Part shown: piece by piece, positions 1 to 9,637 of the stretch
Position numbering within the stretch: the first letter of the stretch is position 1
How the letters are laid out: each line of letters opens with the position of its first letter
The notes under the pieces: generated by a model
Database searches by the model: none
Told to the model about the DNA's origin: nothing
Seen by the model: the letters and a program-made list of their open reading frames with translations, nothing else
Translations under genes and position numbers: made by a program
Assembly (NCBI GenBank): GCA_016872175.1
Contig: VHBA01000004.1
Span: forward strand, 1-64,000
Direction: 5' to 3'
DNA length: 64,000 nucleotides
Source of the DNA: Sphingomonadales bacterium
GTDB taxonomy: Bacteria > Bacteroidota > Bacteroidia > NS11-12g > UBA955

Positions 1-318
1 ACCGATACATTCAGGAAGAATGTGTTTGTGGGTCCTGATATCATTGTTTGGATACCGGATGTGTTCACCCCGGATGGCGCAGGCCCCGGCAAGAACAACA
101 CATTCAATGTGACGGCCAGCAACTTCAAGGGAATAACTGTAACAGTTTACAACCGATGGGGAGAAAAGATGTTTCAAACCAATGATATAAATAAAGGATG
201 GGACGGCATGGCAAATGGACAGGAATGTCAGTCAGGAGTTTATGTCTACCATGTAGAGGTGATATCCTATGAAGACAAGGTCTATAAATTTGATGGAACA
301 ATAACCTTACTTCGATAA
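1..318 (+). CDS. C-terminal fragment of a T9SS type B (CHU_C/gliding motility-associated) sorted protein; 5' end outside window
   Basis: Open from base 1 in the frame of ORF 22..318; VFTPDGAGPGKNNTFNV...VYNRWGEKMFQTND..KGWDGMANGQECQSGVYVYHVE matches the CHU_C domain pattern. Confidence 0.9.
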   Translation, partial: TDTFRKNVFVGPDIIVWIPDVFTPDGAGPGKNNTFNVTASNFKGITVTVYNRWGEKMFQTNDINKGWDGMANGQECQSGVYVYHVEVISYEDKVYKFDGTITLLR

Positions 319-326
319 ATTTAATT

Positions 327-370
327 TCATAATAAAAAAGGCTGCTATAAAGCAGCCTTTTTTATTATGA
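327..370. terminator. Bidirectional intrinsic terminator between convergent genes
   Basis: tcataataaaaaaggctgct-ataa-agcagccttttttattatga: perfect 20-bp inverted repeat with 4-nt loop and A/T tracts on both sides. Confidence 0.92.
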
Positions 371-376
371 GTAAAT

Positions 377-1363
377 TTAAATACCCAGCGATTTTGCCTC
401 TTGAAACAAATGATCAGGGTTAATGGGCACAACCCCTGTGTGTTCGCAAACAAGGCCACCTGCAAGATTGCTAAGTTCGGCCAGACGCTTAAGTGACGTT
501 TTCATGGCAAGGCACATGGCGGCTACGCTAATAACGGTGTCACCCGCTCCGCTTACATCAGCAATATCCCGAACATGCGCGGGAAGCCGATGGGTTTCAA
601 TACTACTATGAATAAATACTCCATGTTCGCTAAGCGTCAATAAAGAAATCTCATTTTCAAGCTTCTCTTCAAGTTTGACAACTGCATTAACAAGTGAGTT
701 TTCATCAGCAGGATTTATATCCAGCCCCATACCTTCCTTTATTTCTTTTAGATTGGGTTTGAAGAGGGTACAGCCTTTGTATGCGTCAAAATTCTGTTTT
801 TTAGGATCAACAACCACAGGAACACCAGCCTTTTTGGCCTTGGCAATGAGTTGTGGGATATTAATACCATGAAGTACACCTTTGTTGTAATCTTCCATAA
901 TTACCACATCCGCTTGTTCAAGTTCGCGGTTGTAATGTTCTTCCAGGTAATACGTGTCAAGTGTATCCAGATCAGAAGTTATTTCATGATCTATGCGAAC
1001 AATTTGTTTGTTATTGCCGATGATGCGTGTCTTAGTTGTGGTTTTACGTTTTTGGCTATAAACAATAGCCCTGTCTGTTAAACCTGCTTTTTTAATAAGT
1101 TCACGCAGATCGTCGGCTTCAGCATCTTTTCCGATTACTGAGCACAAAATGGGAGTTCCACCCATAGCACGCACATTGAGTGCAACATTACCGGCACCTC
1201 CTAATCGTGCATCAAAATTGTCTGCATCTACAACAGGGACGGGTGCCTCAGGCGACATGCGGTTTACACGGCCAAAAATGTATTTATCGACCATTACATC
1301 GCCCACTATAAGTACTTTCAATCCTTGAAACCCTGAAAATAGCTGATCTAGTTCCTGACTCAT
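377..1363 (-). CDS. RfaE1/HldE-type D-glycero-beta-D-manno-heptose-7-phosphate kinase (PfkB family)
   Basis: VLIVGDVMVDKYIFGRVNRMSPEAPVPVV and C-terminal DVSGAGDTVIS PfkB signature. Confidence 0.85.
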   Translation of the reverse strand: MSQELDQLFSGFQGLKVLIVGDVMVDKYIFGRVNRMSPEAPVPVVDADNFDARLGGAGNVALNVRAMGGTPILCSVIGKDAEADDLRELIKKAGLTDRAIVYSQKRKTTTKTRIIGNNKQIVRIDHEITSDLDTLDTYYLEEHYNRELEQADVVIMEDYNKGVLHGINIPQLIAKAKKAGVPVVVDPKKQNFDAYKGCTLFKPNLKEIKEGMGLDINPADENSLVNAVVKLEEKLENEISLLTLSEHGVFIHSSIETHRLPAHVRDIADVSGAGDTVISVAAMCLAMKTSLKRLAELSNLAGGLVCEHTGVVPINPDHLFQEAKSLGI

Positions 1364-1391
1364 TTATGTTGCAAAGTTACGTGGGTTTGTG

Positions 1392-2585
1392 TCAAATTAT
1401 CTTCGCAAAGGCGTCTTTCAGGCGAGCAATCGCCTTTTCAATAGTTTCTATATCTGTGGCGTAAGAAATTCTTATACATTCAGGCATCCCGAAAGCAGTG
1501 CCGCTTACACAAGCAATTCCTGCATCATTCAACAAATAAAAGCAGAGCTTTTCGGCTGAATCTATTTTTTCATCACCTGCCGATTTTCCCAAATAATAAG
1601 ATACGTCCGGAAATACATAAAACGCACCGTCAGGAATATCAAATTTAAGCCCGGGTATAGATTTGAGTAGTTCCAATATTCTATTTCGTCTTCCCAGGAA
1701 AGCTTTTCTCATGTCTTCAACAGGTTGCTGATTACCTTCAAGCGCAGCAATACCCGCCATCTGAGATATGCTATTTGTGCCACTTGTGAACAACCCCTGC
1801 ATTTTTTCACAGGCAGTTACCAACCATGCAGGCCCTGCCAAATAACCAATTCTCCAGCCGGTCATAGCGTAGCCTTTGGCCAAGCCATTAACTACGGCAG
1901 TGCGTTCGCGCATACCAGGGAAGGAGGCAATACTTACATGTGGCCCACAATAATTAATTTTTTCATATATCTCATCGCTGATTACAAACACATGGGGATG
2001 TTTTTGCAGCACTTCTGCAATAGCCTTCAGTTCCTCATGGCTAAAAACCGCTCCGCTTGGATTGCAAGGTGATGAAAATATCAGAAGTTTGGTGCGTGAT
2101 GTAATAGCCTTGTCTAGTTGCTCAGCGGTAAACTTGAATTTTTGTTCTACGCCTGCCCTAATAAACATACTTTTACCTCCCGCATAGCTTACCATACTTG
2201 GGTAGCTTACCCAAAATGGTGCAGGAATTATTACTTCATCACCAGGATTAATAATGCTAAGCACTGCATTAATAATACTGTGTTTGGCGCCATTGCTAAC
2301 GATAATGTCAGAAGGTTTGTATTCGAGTTCATTTTCATTTTTTAACTTTCGGCAAATGGCTTCTCGGAAAGGCAACAAACCTGTAACAGGCGGATAATGT
2401 GTGTAGCCGGCTTCCATCGCAGCGGTGGCTGCCTGGCAAATGTGCTCCGGTGTATTAAAGTCAGGCTCTCCAATACTCATACTGATTATATCCTTGCCCT
2501 GCTCTTTAAGTTCTCTGGCACGCTTGGTCATGGCAAGAGTTTCCGATTCAATTATTTCTGAAATTCTGTTGCTTGCGCTAAACAT
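1392..2585 (-). CDS. Pyridoxal phosphate-dependent class I aminotransferase (aspartate aminotransferase-like)
   Basis: ISMSIGEPDFNTPEHI, YEKINYCG, NGLAKGYAMTGWRIGYLAGP PLP-lysine motif. Confidence 0.88.
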   Translation of the reverse strand: MFSASNRISEIIESETLAMTKRARELKEQGKDIISMSIGEPDFNTPEHICQAATAAMEAGYTHYPPVTGLLPFREAICRKLKNENELEYKPSDIIVSNGAKHSIINAVLSIINPGDEVIIPAPFWVSYPSMVSYAGGKSMFIRAGVEQKFKFTAEQLDKAITSRTKLLIFSSPCNPSGAVFSHEELKAIAEVLQKHPHVFVISDEIYEKINYCGPHVSIASFPGMRERTAVVNGLAKGYAMTGWRIGYLAGPAWLVTACEKMQGLFTSGTNSISQMAGIAALEGNQQPVEDMRKAFLGRRNRILELLKSIPGLKFDIPDGAFYVFPDVSYYLGKSAGDEKIDSAEKLCFYLLNDAGIACVSGTAFGMPECIRISYATDIETIEKAIARLKDAFAKII

Positions 2586-2671
2586 AAGTTTTGATAACGC
2601 AATATTACCAAATCAAAGGCAAATAATCTCTTATTGCAAATACTTTAAAGCAATACATGTAACGTAAATCC

Positions 2672-2679
2672 TATTTTTG
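2672..2679 (+). promoter_or_regulatory. Putative Bacteroidota -7 element (TAnnTTTG)
   Basis: tatttttg 8 nt upstream of ATG 2687. Confidence 0.45.
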
Positions 2680-2686
2680 CAGTGCT

Positions 2687-3868
2687 ATGAAAGTTATGTT
2701 TGTTGCCAATCGTGTGCCTTATCCACCGTACCGGGGCGACAAGCTTAAAATTTGGAATTTGGCAAAAAGGCTATCTAAACATCACGAACTCCACCTTTAC
2801 ACAATAGCTCAGGAGAAGGAAGAACTGCAGCATTTAGAAATACTTAAAACGGTATTCAAAGAAGTTCATATCGTTTATTTACCCAAATGGAAAAGTGTAC
2901 TTAATTCAGCCTTTGCTGTATTTGGTAAAACTCCCTTTCAGGTTGCATTTTTCCTTTCCCTTTCATTTGCTAAAATACTTAACCAAGTATTGCAAAAAGA
3001 TGAATTTGATGCTATCCACATTCAGCATATTCGAATGAGCCGTTATTTCAAGAATTTGCCCAAAAACAATACAGTGCTTGATTTGCCTGATGCTTTTAGT
3101 TTGTATTGGAAAAGAAGAACAGACAGAGCTAGATGGCCATGGTTAAGATGGTTTGCGGCGGTAGAACAAAAAAGGTTGCTTAGAATGGAAGGTTCCTTTT
3201 TGAAGGAATTTCCCCTTACATTGGTTTGCAGTGAAGAAGATAAACAATACCTGTCAGAATTTACAAATGCTAATATTCAGGTGCTGCCGAATGGGGTAGA
3301 TACAGATGTTTTTTACCCAAGGGAAACTATACATCATGAGCCTTACCGTTTATTGTTTACCGGCAATATGGATTATGCCCCAAACGTAGATGCTGTTGAA
3401 TATTTCTGTGCTGAAATTCTACCTCGTATCGAAATAGGACATCCTGATGTGAAATTTGTGATTGCAGGGCAACGACCAGTAAAACGTGTATTGGATCTCG
3501 CTTCTGATAATGTTTTGGTTACTGGTTTTGTAAAAGATCTTTCAGAGGAATATGCCAAAGCCGCCGTGGTGGTTGCTCCGCTTAGGTTTGGTGCCGGCAC
3601 ACAGAATAAAGTACTTGAAGCCCTTGCAATGGGTGTGCCTGTTGTATGCACGCAGGTTGGCTTTAAAGGACTCGGAATACAAAATGGAGAAGGGGCTTAC
3701 ATGGCTCAAAATACGGATGAATTTGCAGCAGAAGTAAACAGACTTCTTGATTCAGAAGAAAACCGTAAGATGATGGCAGGAAAGGGAATACAAAAAATTG
3801 TCACTACCTTTGGGTGGGATGCTGTAGCTGCAAAACTGCTGTCGTATTTCGAAACTGTAAAAAAGTAA
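2687..3868 (+). CDS. Glycosyltransferase family 4 protein (TIGR03087-like sugar transferase)
   Basis: MKVMFVANRVPYPPYRGDKLKIWNLAKRLSKHHELHLYTI; FTGNMDYAPNVDAVEYF; APLRFGAGTQNKVLEALAMGVPVVCT. Confidence 0.85.
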   Translation: MKVMFVANRVPYPPYRGDKLKIWNLAKRLSKHHELHLYTIAQEKEELQHLEILKTVFKEVHIVYLPKWKSVLNSAFAVFGKTPFQVAFFLSLSFAKILNQVLQKDEFDAIHIQHIRMSRYFKNLPKNNTVLDLPDAFSLYWKRRTDRARWPWLRWFAAVEQKRLLRMEGSFLKEFPLTLVCSEEDKQYLSEFTNANIQVLPNGVDTDVFYPRETIHHEPYRLLFTGNMDYAPNVDAVEYFCAEILPRIEIGHPDVKFVIAGQRPVKRVLDLASDNVLVTGFVKDLSEEYAKAAVVVAPLRFGAGTQNKVLEALAMGVPVVCTQVGFKGLGIQNGEGAYMAQNTDEFAAEVNRLLDSEENRKMMAGKGIQKIVTTFGWDAVAAKLLSYFETVKK

Positions 3869-3873
3869 TCCGC

Positions 3874-5961
3874 ATGAAAAAAAATGTTTTAGTAACTATT
3901 GTTTCTTCAATATGCAGTTTTTTGGCAGCACAAAGCCAGTCTCAGCTTTTGTTTCCGGATTTTCATAATGGTGCTGTTACTGCAATGGATATAAGCAGAA
4001 ATAACAAATGGTTACTAACCGGCGGAGCGGATGGCCGGGCAATGATTACTGAAGTTGAAAACCGTTTATTAATAAGACAATTCAGAGGCCACAACGACGC
4101 AATTACAGGGGTCTCTTTCGCTGCTAAAGACAGCAGGGTGATTACGAGTTCATTCGATGGGAAACTGGTGATTTGGGAGTCTAAGTCAGGCACACAGAAA
4201 AGAAGCTGGAATGCTTTCAGTGGAGCTATTGATCCACAAAAAAAATGGAGCCGAAATCCACTTTTTCCACCTTTTTGTTTGGATAGCGCAAAAAGCAAAA
4301 TGGTGTTTTATTCACCGCAATCTTACGGGAAGACAGAAACTAATTTGCCGGGCAAAAATCTTAAACTATGTTTTTACGATTTTAATGCAGACAGTGTTTT
4401 GTGGAGTATGCCGGTAAATGGATGTGATTTGGAAGGACGTCCGTTTACCCTCAGTAATTCAGGGGTCTGGTTGTTGTTGACCGATTACAAAAGAAATACG
4501 GGAACAGGCGATATGGAGCCATTCATTCGCCTTATTTACACGGCTGACACTGCCCTTCAATACAAGTGGTGGGGGAATGAAGCTGCATTTGATGGCAATA
4601 ATGTTGTAGTTTGCAACGGTCACAACATACTGCGGTTTAACCCTTCCCATGAAACAGCAGTTGTCAGGAACTTGAATGGTGGTTATGGCTATTACAAACA
4701 ATTTTCAGGTTCCGGTTATTTGCTGATGCAGTGCATGCAACAAAAAGAGGCTGGCAATATTGCTGCACGCAATTTTAATGTTAAAAACCCTTTTCAACCT
4801 ACATCAGATTCCATTCTGTATTATCTTACAGGAAGCCGTGAAATGAAATTGCCATATTGGCGCATGACAGATTTAAAAAACCAGCAAACTTTCACCCTGC
4901 GCATCCAAAATGATTCCGGCGCATCATGGCAGCCGGTTTACCGTTTGAATGAATCATTATCAAACTACGGCTTGGTAGCTTTCACAAAGGGAAATGAAAA
5001 ATTCGCCTTTGTCGAAATTAGCACCGGCAATACAGTGGTGCTGAAATTTTTTCCCGGTAAGTCTTACCCTAAAACAATTATACCATCGAAAAACAGCGCC
5101 GGAAAATGGTTGGTTTCAATTGAACATGAGCCGTCTAACAAACATGAATTTGCCTTGTATGAATTGACCTTGGACTTTTCAGCCGGCGCTTACTCATTAT
5201 CTGAATTTATTTCTTCTCCTATATTAAATCAATCTTTATCGGCAGAAGATGATAATCAAATTCTTGCTGATCTCATTATTTTTCCTAACGGCAATCGTGT
5301 TCTCTCCTCAGATAAAAAGGGGGGAATTATAATTTCAGACTACAGCAATGGTCTGATTAAAGAGAAGGCTGCACTGCTACCTGATAGTAAAGCTTCATTG
5401 GGTCCTGCCGCTGTAAACGCTACAGGCTCACTTATTCGTTGTTTTAACAGTGAATACAACATCTATACTTTTTCATCTAAAGCAGGAGAGTTGAAGACTG
5501 CAAAGAAAGCAGAATTGTGGCGCCTTTTACCCGATCAAACCTTGTTCAATAGAAACATAGTATGTTATGATGCTGACAGTATCTGGAAAGTTGAATATTC
5601 AGCCGGTAAAGCATTGGTCACTAATCAAAAGACAAAAACCTACTCTCTGATTTATACGGGTGAAACAGGAATGGCCGATTTTCAGGTGGTGAATAATAAG
5701 TTTCTTTTTGGAATGGCCACAGATGGCGGACTAAGGGCTTTTTCTTTGGATTCAAGACAACTGCTCTTTACACAATATCTTTTCAAAAATGGGGGTGATT
5801 TTATTTATACACCCGATGGCAGAATGGATGCCAATGAAACTGCACTCAAAAATTTATACAATGTGCAGGGTTTTAACATCAGTAAAATAAACGGATTAGC
5901 CGATATTGTCAGCATCGGATATGTCAAAGTTCCGGGGCTTCGCAAACAGTTGCTGCGATAA
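3874..5961 (+). CDS. WD40 repeat domain protein with signal peptide
   Basis: Start re-assigned from 3814 to ATG 3874, after the GT stop at 3868; WD-like repeats HNGAVTAMDISRNNKWLLTGGADGRAMI and GHNDAITGVSFAAKDSRVITSSFDGKLVIWE. Confidence 0.75.
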   Translation: MKKNVLVTIVSSICSFLAAQSQSQLLFPDFHNGAVTAMDISRNNKWLLTGGADGRAMITEVENRLLIRQFRGHNDAITGVSFAAKDSRVITSSFDGKLVIWESKSGTQKRSWNAFSGAIDPQKKWSRNPLFPPFCLDSAKSKMVFYSPQSYGKTETNLPGKNLKLCFYDFNADSVLWSMPVNGCDLEGRPFTLSNSGVWLLLTDYKRNTGTGDMEPFIRLIYTADTALQYKWWGNEAAFDGNNVVVCNGHNILRFNPSHETAVVRNLNGGYGYYKQFSGSGYLLMQCMQQKEAGNIAARNFNVKNPFQPTSDSILYYLTGSREMKLPYWRMTDLKNQQTFTLRIQNDSGASWQPVYRLNESLSNYGLVAFTKGNEKFAFVEISTGNTVVLKFFPGKSYPKTIIPSKNSAGKWLVSIEHEPSNKHEFALYELTLDFSAGAYSLSEFISSPILNQSLSAEDDNQILADLIIFPNGNRVLSSDKKGGIIISDYSNGLIKEKAALLPDSKASLGPAAVNATGSLIRCFNSEYNIYTFSSKAGELKTAKKAELWRLLPDQTLFNRNIVCYDADSIWKVEYSAGKALVTNQKTKTYSLIYTGETGMADFQVVNNKFLFGMATDGGLRAFSLDSRQLLFTQYLFKNGGDFIYTPDGRMDANETALKNLYNVQGFNISKINGLADIVSIGYVKVPGLRKQLLR

Positions 5962-6012
5962 TTTGCGCTAATTTTTGGTTGCAGGATCTGTGGGGATTAT
6001 TTTCGCAATCCC

Positions 6013-9000
6013 ATGAAGAAAATTTATTTTTCCCTGACCTTTCTGGCTGGGTCTTTGAGCACTCTCAATGCCCAGGATAGTCTGTCTTCTGATATTGTTA
6101 ACGCATTTCAGTTTCGCAGTATAGGACCGGCTACAACCGGCGGACGTATTGTTGATATTGCCGTTAATCCCAATAATTACAGCGAATATTACCTGGCCGC
6201 TGCCTATGGCGGGGTATGGAAAACCAAAAACAACGGAACAACTTTTGAACCCATTTTTGATGGATACGGCACCCAAAGTATTGGTTGCCTGGCCTTGGAT
6301 CCCCAAAATGCCAATGTGGTTTGGGTAGGTTCTGGGGAAAACAACAATCAGCGCAGCGTAGGCTACGGAAACGGAATCTACAAAAGCCTTGACGGTGGCA
6401 AGTCATTTACCAATATGGGGCTTAAAAACAGTGAACATATTGGGATGATAAAAATACATCCTACAAACAATAACATTATTTATGTGGCTGCTTATGGCCC
6501 GCTCTGGAAAGAAGCAGGGGAGCGTGGTCTTTATAAAACAGAAGATGGGGGTAAAACTTGGAACCGAATATATCATGTGAGCGACAATACCGGCTGTAAT
6601 GAAATACACCTGGAGCCAACAAATCCTGAAATAATATATGCTGCTTTTCACCAGCGCAGAAGGCATGAATGGACATACCTGGGCGGTGGGCCTGAAAGTG
6701 CGTTATACAAAAGCACTGACGGTGGCAAAACATGGAGAAAATTATCCGGTGGCCTGCCTGGGGGCGATGTGGGACGAATTACACTTTGCATAGCTGCCAA
6801 AAATAGCAACCGTATCTATGCCATGGTGGAAGCCCAAGCGGGTAAATCGGGCGTTTATGTATCCAACGACAAGGGTGAGAGCTGGTCAAAAACCAATGAT
6901 TTTTCAACTGCAGGAAACTATTACCAGGAAATCATGGCCGATCCTTCCGACCCAAACCGCATCTTCATCATGGATACATGGCTGAAATGGAGCAAAGACG
7001 GTGGCACAACTGTTTTGAATATTGGTGAAAAATGGAAACATGTTGATAACCACGCCATCTGGATACAGCCCGACAATACCGCACACTGGATTGTGGGCTG
7101 CGACGGTGGACTCTACGAAACCTGGGATGACGGAAAAAGCTGGATTCACAAAGACCACCTGAATATTACACAGTTCTACCGCGTTACCGTAGATAATTCA
7201 GAGCCTTTTTATTACGTATATGGCGGAACACAGGATAATAATACGCTGGGCGGTCCTTCTGCCAATGCCAGCTCAAATGGTATTCCCAACAGCGATTGGT
7301 TCATTACCGTAGGTGGTGATGGCTTCAAAACTCAGGTAGATCCTACCGATCCTAATATCGTATACAGCCAATGGCAATATGGCGGGCTTATTCGCTATGA
7401 TCGCAGAACAGGTGAGCAAATAGACATTAAGCCAATTTCTGGTTTGGGCGAAAACGGGCTGCGCTGGAACTGGGATGCACCGCTGATTATCAGTGCGCAT
7501 AATCCCAAACGTCTGTATTTTGCTGCCAATAAGGTTTACCGAAGCAACGACCGTGGTAATAGCTGGGAGGCCATCAGCCCTGACTTGAGCCGTGGTATTG
7601 ACCGAAATAAACTGCCCGTGATGGGGAAGGTGTGGAGCATGGATGCCGTGGCAAAAAACCAGAGCACATCCATTTTTGGCAACATCATGTGGCTGGCCGA
7701 AAGTCCTAAAGACGAAAATCTGCTGTATGCCGGAACAGATGACGGTTTGATTCAAATTACGACCGATGGTGGCAAAACATGGACCAAGCTGAGCAAATTT
7801 ACCGATGTGCCGGATATGACGCTGGTGAGCTGCATTACGCCTTCACAGCACAACAGAAATGTGGTATACGCTACTTTTGACAACCACAGGCAAGGTGATT
7901 TTAAGCCGTATGTTTTGAAAAGTTCAGATGCCGGAAAAAGCTGGACTTCAATTGCAACCAACCTGCCACAGAATGGTTCTGTAAAAACCTTTGCAGAGGA
8001 TTTTGTAAACGAAAATCTTTTGTTTGTGGGAACAGAGTTTGGATTCTTTGTTTCCAATAATGGCGGGAAAAAATGGACCCGGTGGACTGCCGGTCTGCCG
8101 CCCATTGCCATCAAGGACATTGCCATACAGAAAAGAGAACAGGACATTGCACTCGCCACTTTTGGTCGGGGTTTTGTTATTCTGGATAATTACGCACCAT
8201 TGCGTGAAGCCACTCCCGAAAACCTGTCAAAGGAAGCGTATCTGTTTTCGGTAAAACCTGCCAAAATGTTTATTCCTCGTTCTCCCCTTGGAGGCAGGGA
8301 TAAATCATCCAAAGGAGCATCCTATTTCAATGCGCCCAATCCTGCTTCCGGTGCCGTAATTCGTTTTCATCTGAAAGATGAATTCAAAACCATCAAGGAA
8401 ACCCGACAGGCAAAAGAGGGCAAAGCTAAAAACAATTATTATCCTTCTGCGGATTCAATGAGAATCGAGGCCAGAGAAGATCAGATATTTGTTTTATTGG
8501 TAATTACCGATGAAAAAGGCAGGGAAGTTCGACGTTTGAAATCAGCTGCCAAAAAGGGAATGGGCAAGGCCGAATGGGACCTTCGTTATGCAAGTACCAA
8601 TCCGCTTACACAAGGTCAAAGGGATTTAAGCGATCCATACACGGAACCTGATTACGGACCTTTTGTGGCACCCGGAAATTATCAGGTTTCGCTTTATCTG
8701 GTAAAAGATGCTGAAATGAAGCCCCTTGGCAATAAACAAACCATTTCGGTGGATTATCTCGTGAAACCAACATTAACCAGTTTTCCGGCCGAGGAAAGGG
8801 CTAAAATCGTGGATGAAATTGCAGAAACACGCCGTAACATATCAGCAGCTGCCGAATATATAAATGATGTTTCCAAGGGTCTGCAATCGGCCAAAAATGC
8901 CATATTTAGCATGGGTGTGGATGTCGGTTTAATGAAAGAGATTGCCGATATTCAGCAGAGCATCGAAAAACTGAACACACGCCTGAACGGTGATGGTTTG

Positions 9001-9255
9001 CTGGCATCCAAAGAATTTGAGACCGCGCCCGGAATATACGACCGCATAGAGACTGCCGTTTATGGAATGGTTTATAGCAGCAATGGCCCCACGATTACCC
9101 ATGTGAACGCTTTCCGCGACGGTAAAAAAGTGTTTACAGAGTGGGTAGCCGAATTAAAGCAGGTTCATAACCGTATACAGATGCTCAATACAAAACTTGA
9201 TGCTGCTAAAGTTCCCTACACACCCGGCAGAACATTCTTCTTTGATGTGAAATAA
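6013..9255 (+). CDS. Sortilin/VPS10-like BNR-repeat protein (glycosyl hydrolase-like beta-propeller), secreted
   Basis: Multiple SxDGGKxW / S.D.GKSW Asp-box repeats; N-terminal signal peptide; 1080 aa. Confidence 0.85.
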   Translation: MKKIYFSLTFLAGSLSTLNAQDSLSSDIVNAFQFRSIGPATTGGRIVDIAVNPNNYSEYYLAAAYGGVWKTKNNGTTFEPIFDGYGTQSIGCLALDPQNANVVWVGSGENNNQRSVGYGNGIYKSLDGGKSFTNMGLKNSEHIGMIKIHPTNNNIIYVAAYGPLWKEAGERGLYKTEDGGKTWNRIYHVSDNTGCNEIHLEPTNPEIIYAAFHQRRRHEWTYLGGGPESALYKSTDGGKTWRKLSGGLPGGDVGRITLCIAAKNSNRIYAMVEAQAGKSGVYVSNDKGESWSKTNDFSTAGNYYQEIMADPSDPNRIFIMDTWLKWSKDGGTTVLNIGEKWKHVDNHAIWIQPDNTAHWIVGCDGGLYETWDDGKSWIHKDHLNITQFYRVTVDNSEPFYYVYGGTQDNNTLGGPSANASSNGIPNSDWFITVGGDGFKTQVDPTDPNIVYSQWQYGGLIRYDRRTGEQIDIKPISGLGENGLRWNWDAPLIISAHNPKRLYFAANKVYRSNDRGNSWEAISPDLSRGIDRNKLPVMGKVWSMDAVAKNQSTSIFGNIMWLAESPKDENLLYAGTDDGLIQITTDGGKTWTKLSKFTDVPDMTLVSCITPSQHNRNVVYATFDNHRQGDFKPYVLKSSDAGKSWTSIATNLPQNGSVKTFAEDFVNENLLFVGTEFGFFVSNNGGKKWTRWTAGLPPIAIKDIAIQKREQDIALATFGRGFVILDNYAPLREATPENLSKEAYLFSVKPAKMFIPRSPLGGRDKSSKGASYFNAPNPASGAVIRFHLKDEFKTIKETRQAKEGKAKNNYYPSADSMRIEAREDQIFVLLVITDEKGREVRRLKSAAKKGMGKAEWDLRYASTNPLTQGQRDLSDPYTEPDYGPFVAPGNYQVSLYLVKDAEMKPLGNKQTISVDYLVKPTLTSFPAEERAKIVDEIAETRRNISAAAEYINDVSKGLQSAKNAIFSMGVDVGLMKEIADIQQSIEKLNTRLNGDGLLASKEFETAPGIYDRIETAVYGMVYSSNGPTITHVNAFRDGKKVFTEWVAELKQVHNRIQMLNTKLDAAKVPYTPGRTFFFDVK

Positions 9256-9635
9256 TGAATATGAATTCAACGGCTGTTGATGATTATCTGGCATTAATAA
9301 ACAGTGAAAAACTACCATTACTTCAGCAGCTTAGAAATGTAATACGTTCAAGTGTTCCTGAGGCAGAAGAAGGGATTTTCTGGAATATGCCGGGATATCG
9401 CTGGAATGGTCCATTGGTGTATTACGCCGCCTACAAAAATCATGTTGGGTTTTATCCGGGCCCGGAGATTATTTCCGCATTCTCTGATAGGTTATCAGCA
9501 TTCAAAACAAGCAAAGGAGCCGTTCAATTTGATTATCAGCAGGAATTACCGATTGATTTAATCAAGGCTATGGTAATTTTTCGAATGAATGCAAACGAAC
9601 GGAAGAAAGCATTCAAAAATAAATCAATGAAATAA
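9255..9635 (+). CDS. DUF1801 (YdhG-like) domain protein
   Basis: VDDYLALINSEKLPLLQQLRNVIRSSVPEAEEGIFWNMPGY...YYAAYKNHVGFYPGPE; TAATG overlap with upstream stop. Confidence 0.8.
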   Translation: MNMNSTAVDDYLALINSEKLPLLQQLRNVIRSSVPEAEEGIFWNMPGYRWNGPLVYYAAYKNHVGFYPGPEIISAFSDRLSAFKTSKGAVQFDYQQELPIDLIKAMVIFRMNANERKKAFKNKSMK

Positions 9636-9637
9636 TC

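Noticed and set aside
3814-3873. Upstream start of the WD40 ORF at 3814
   Set aside because: It overlaps the GT4 gene; ATG 3874 gives a proper signal peptide.
7273-8159. Long antisense ORFs (160 and 135 aa) opposite the BNR gene
   Set aside because: They look like shadow ORFs of a GC-balanced coding region; no domain and no promoter.
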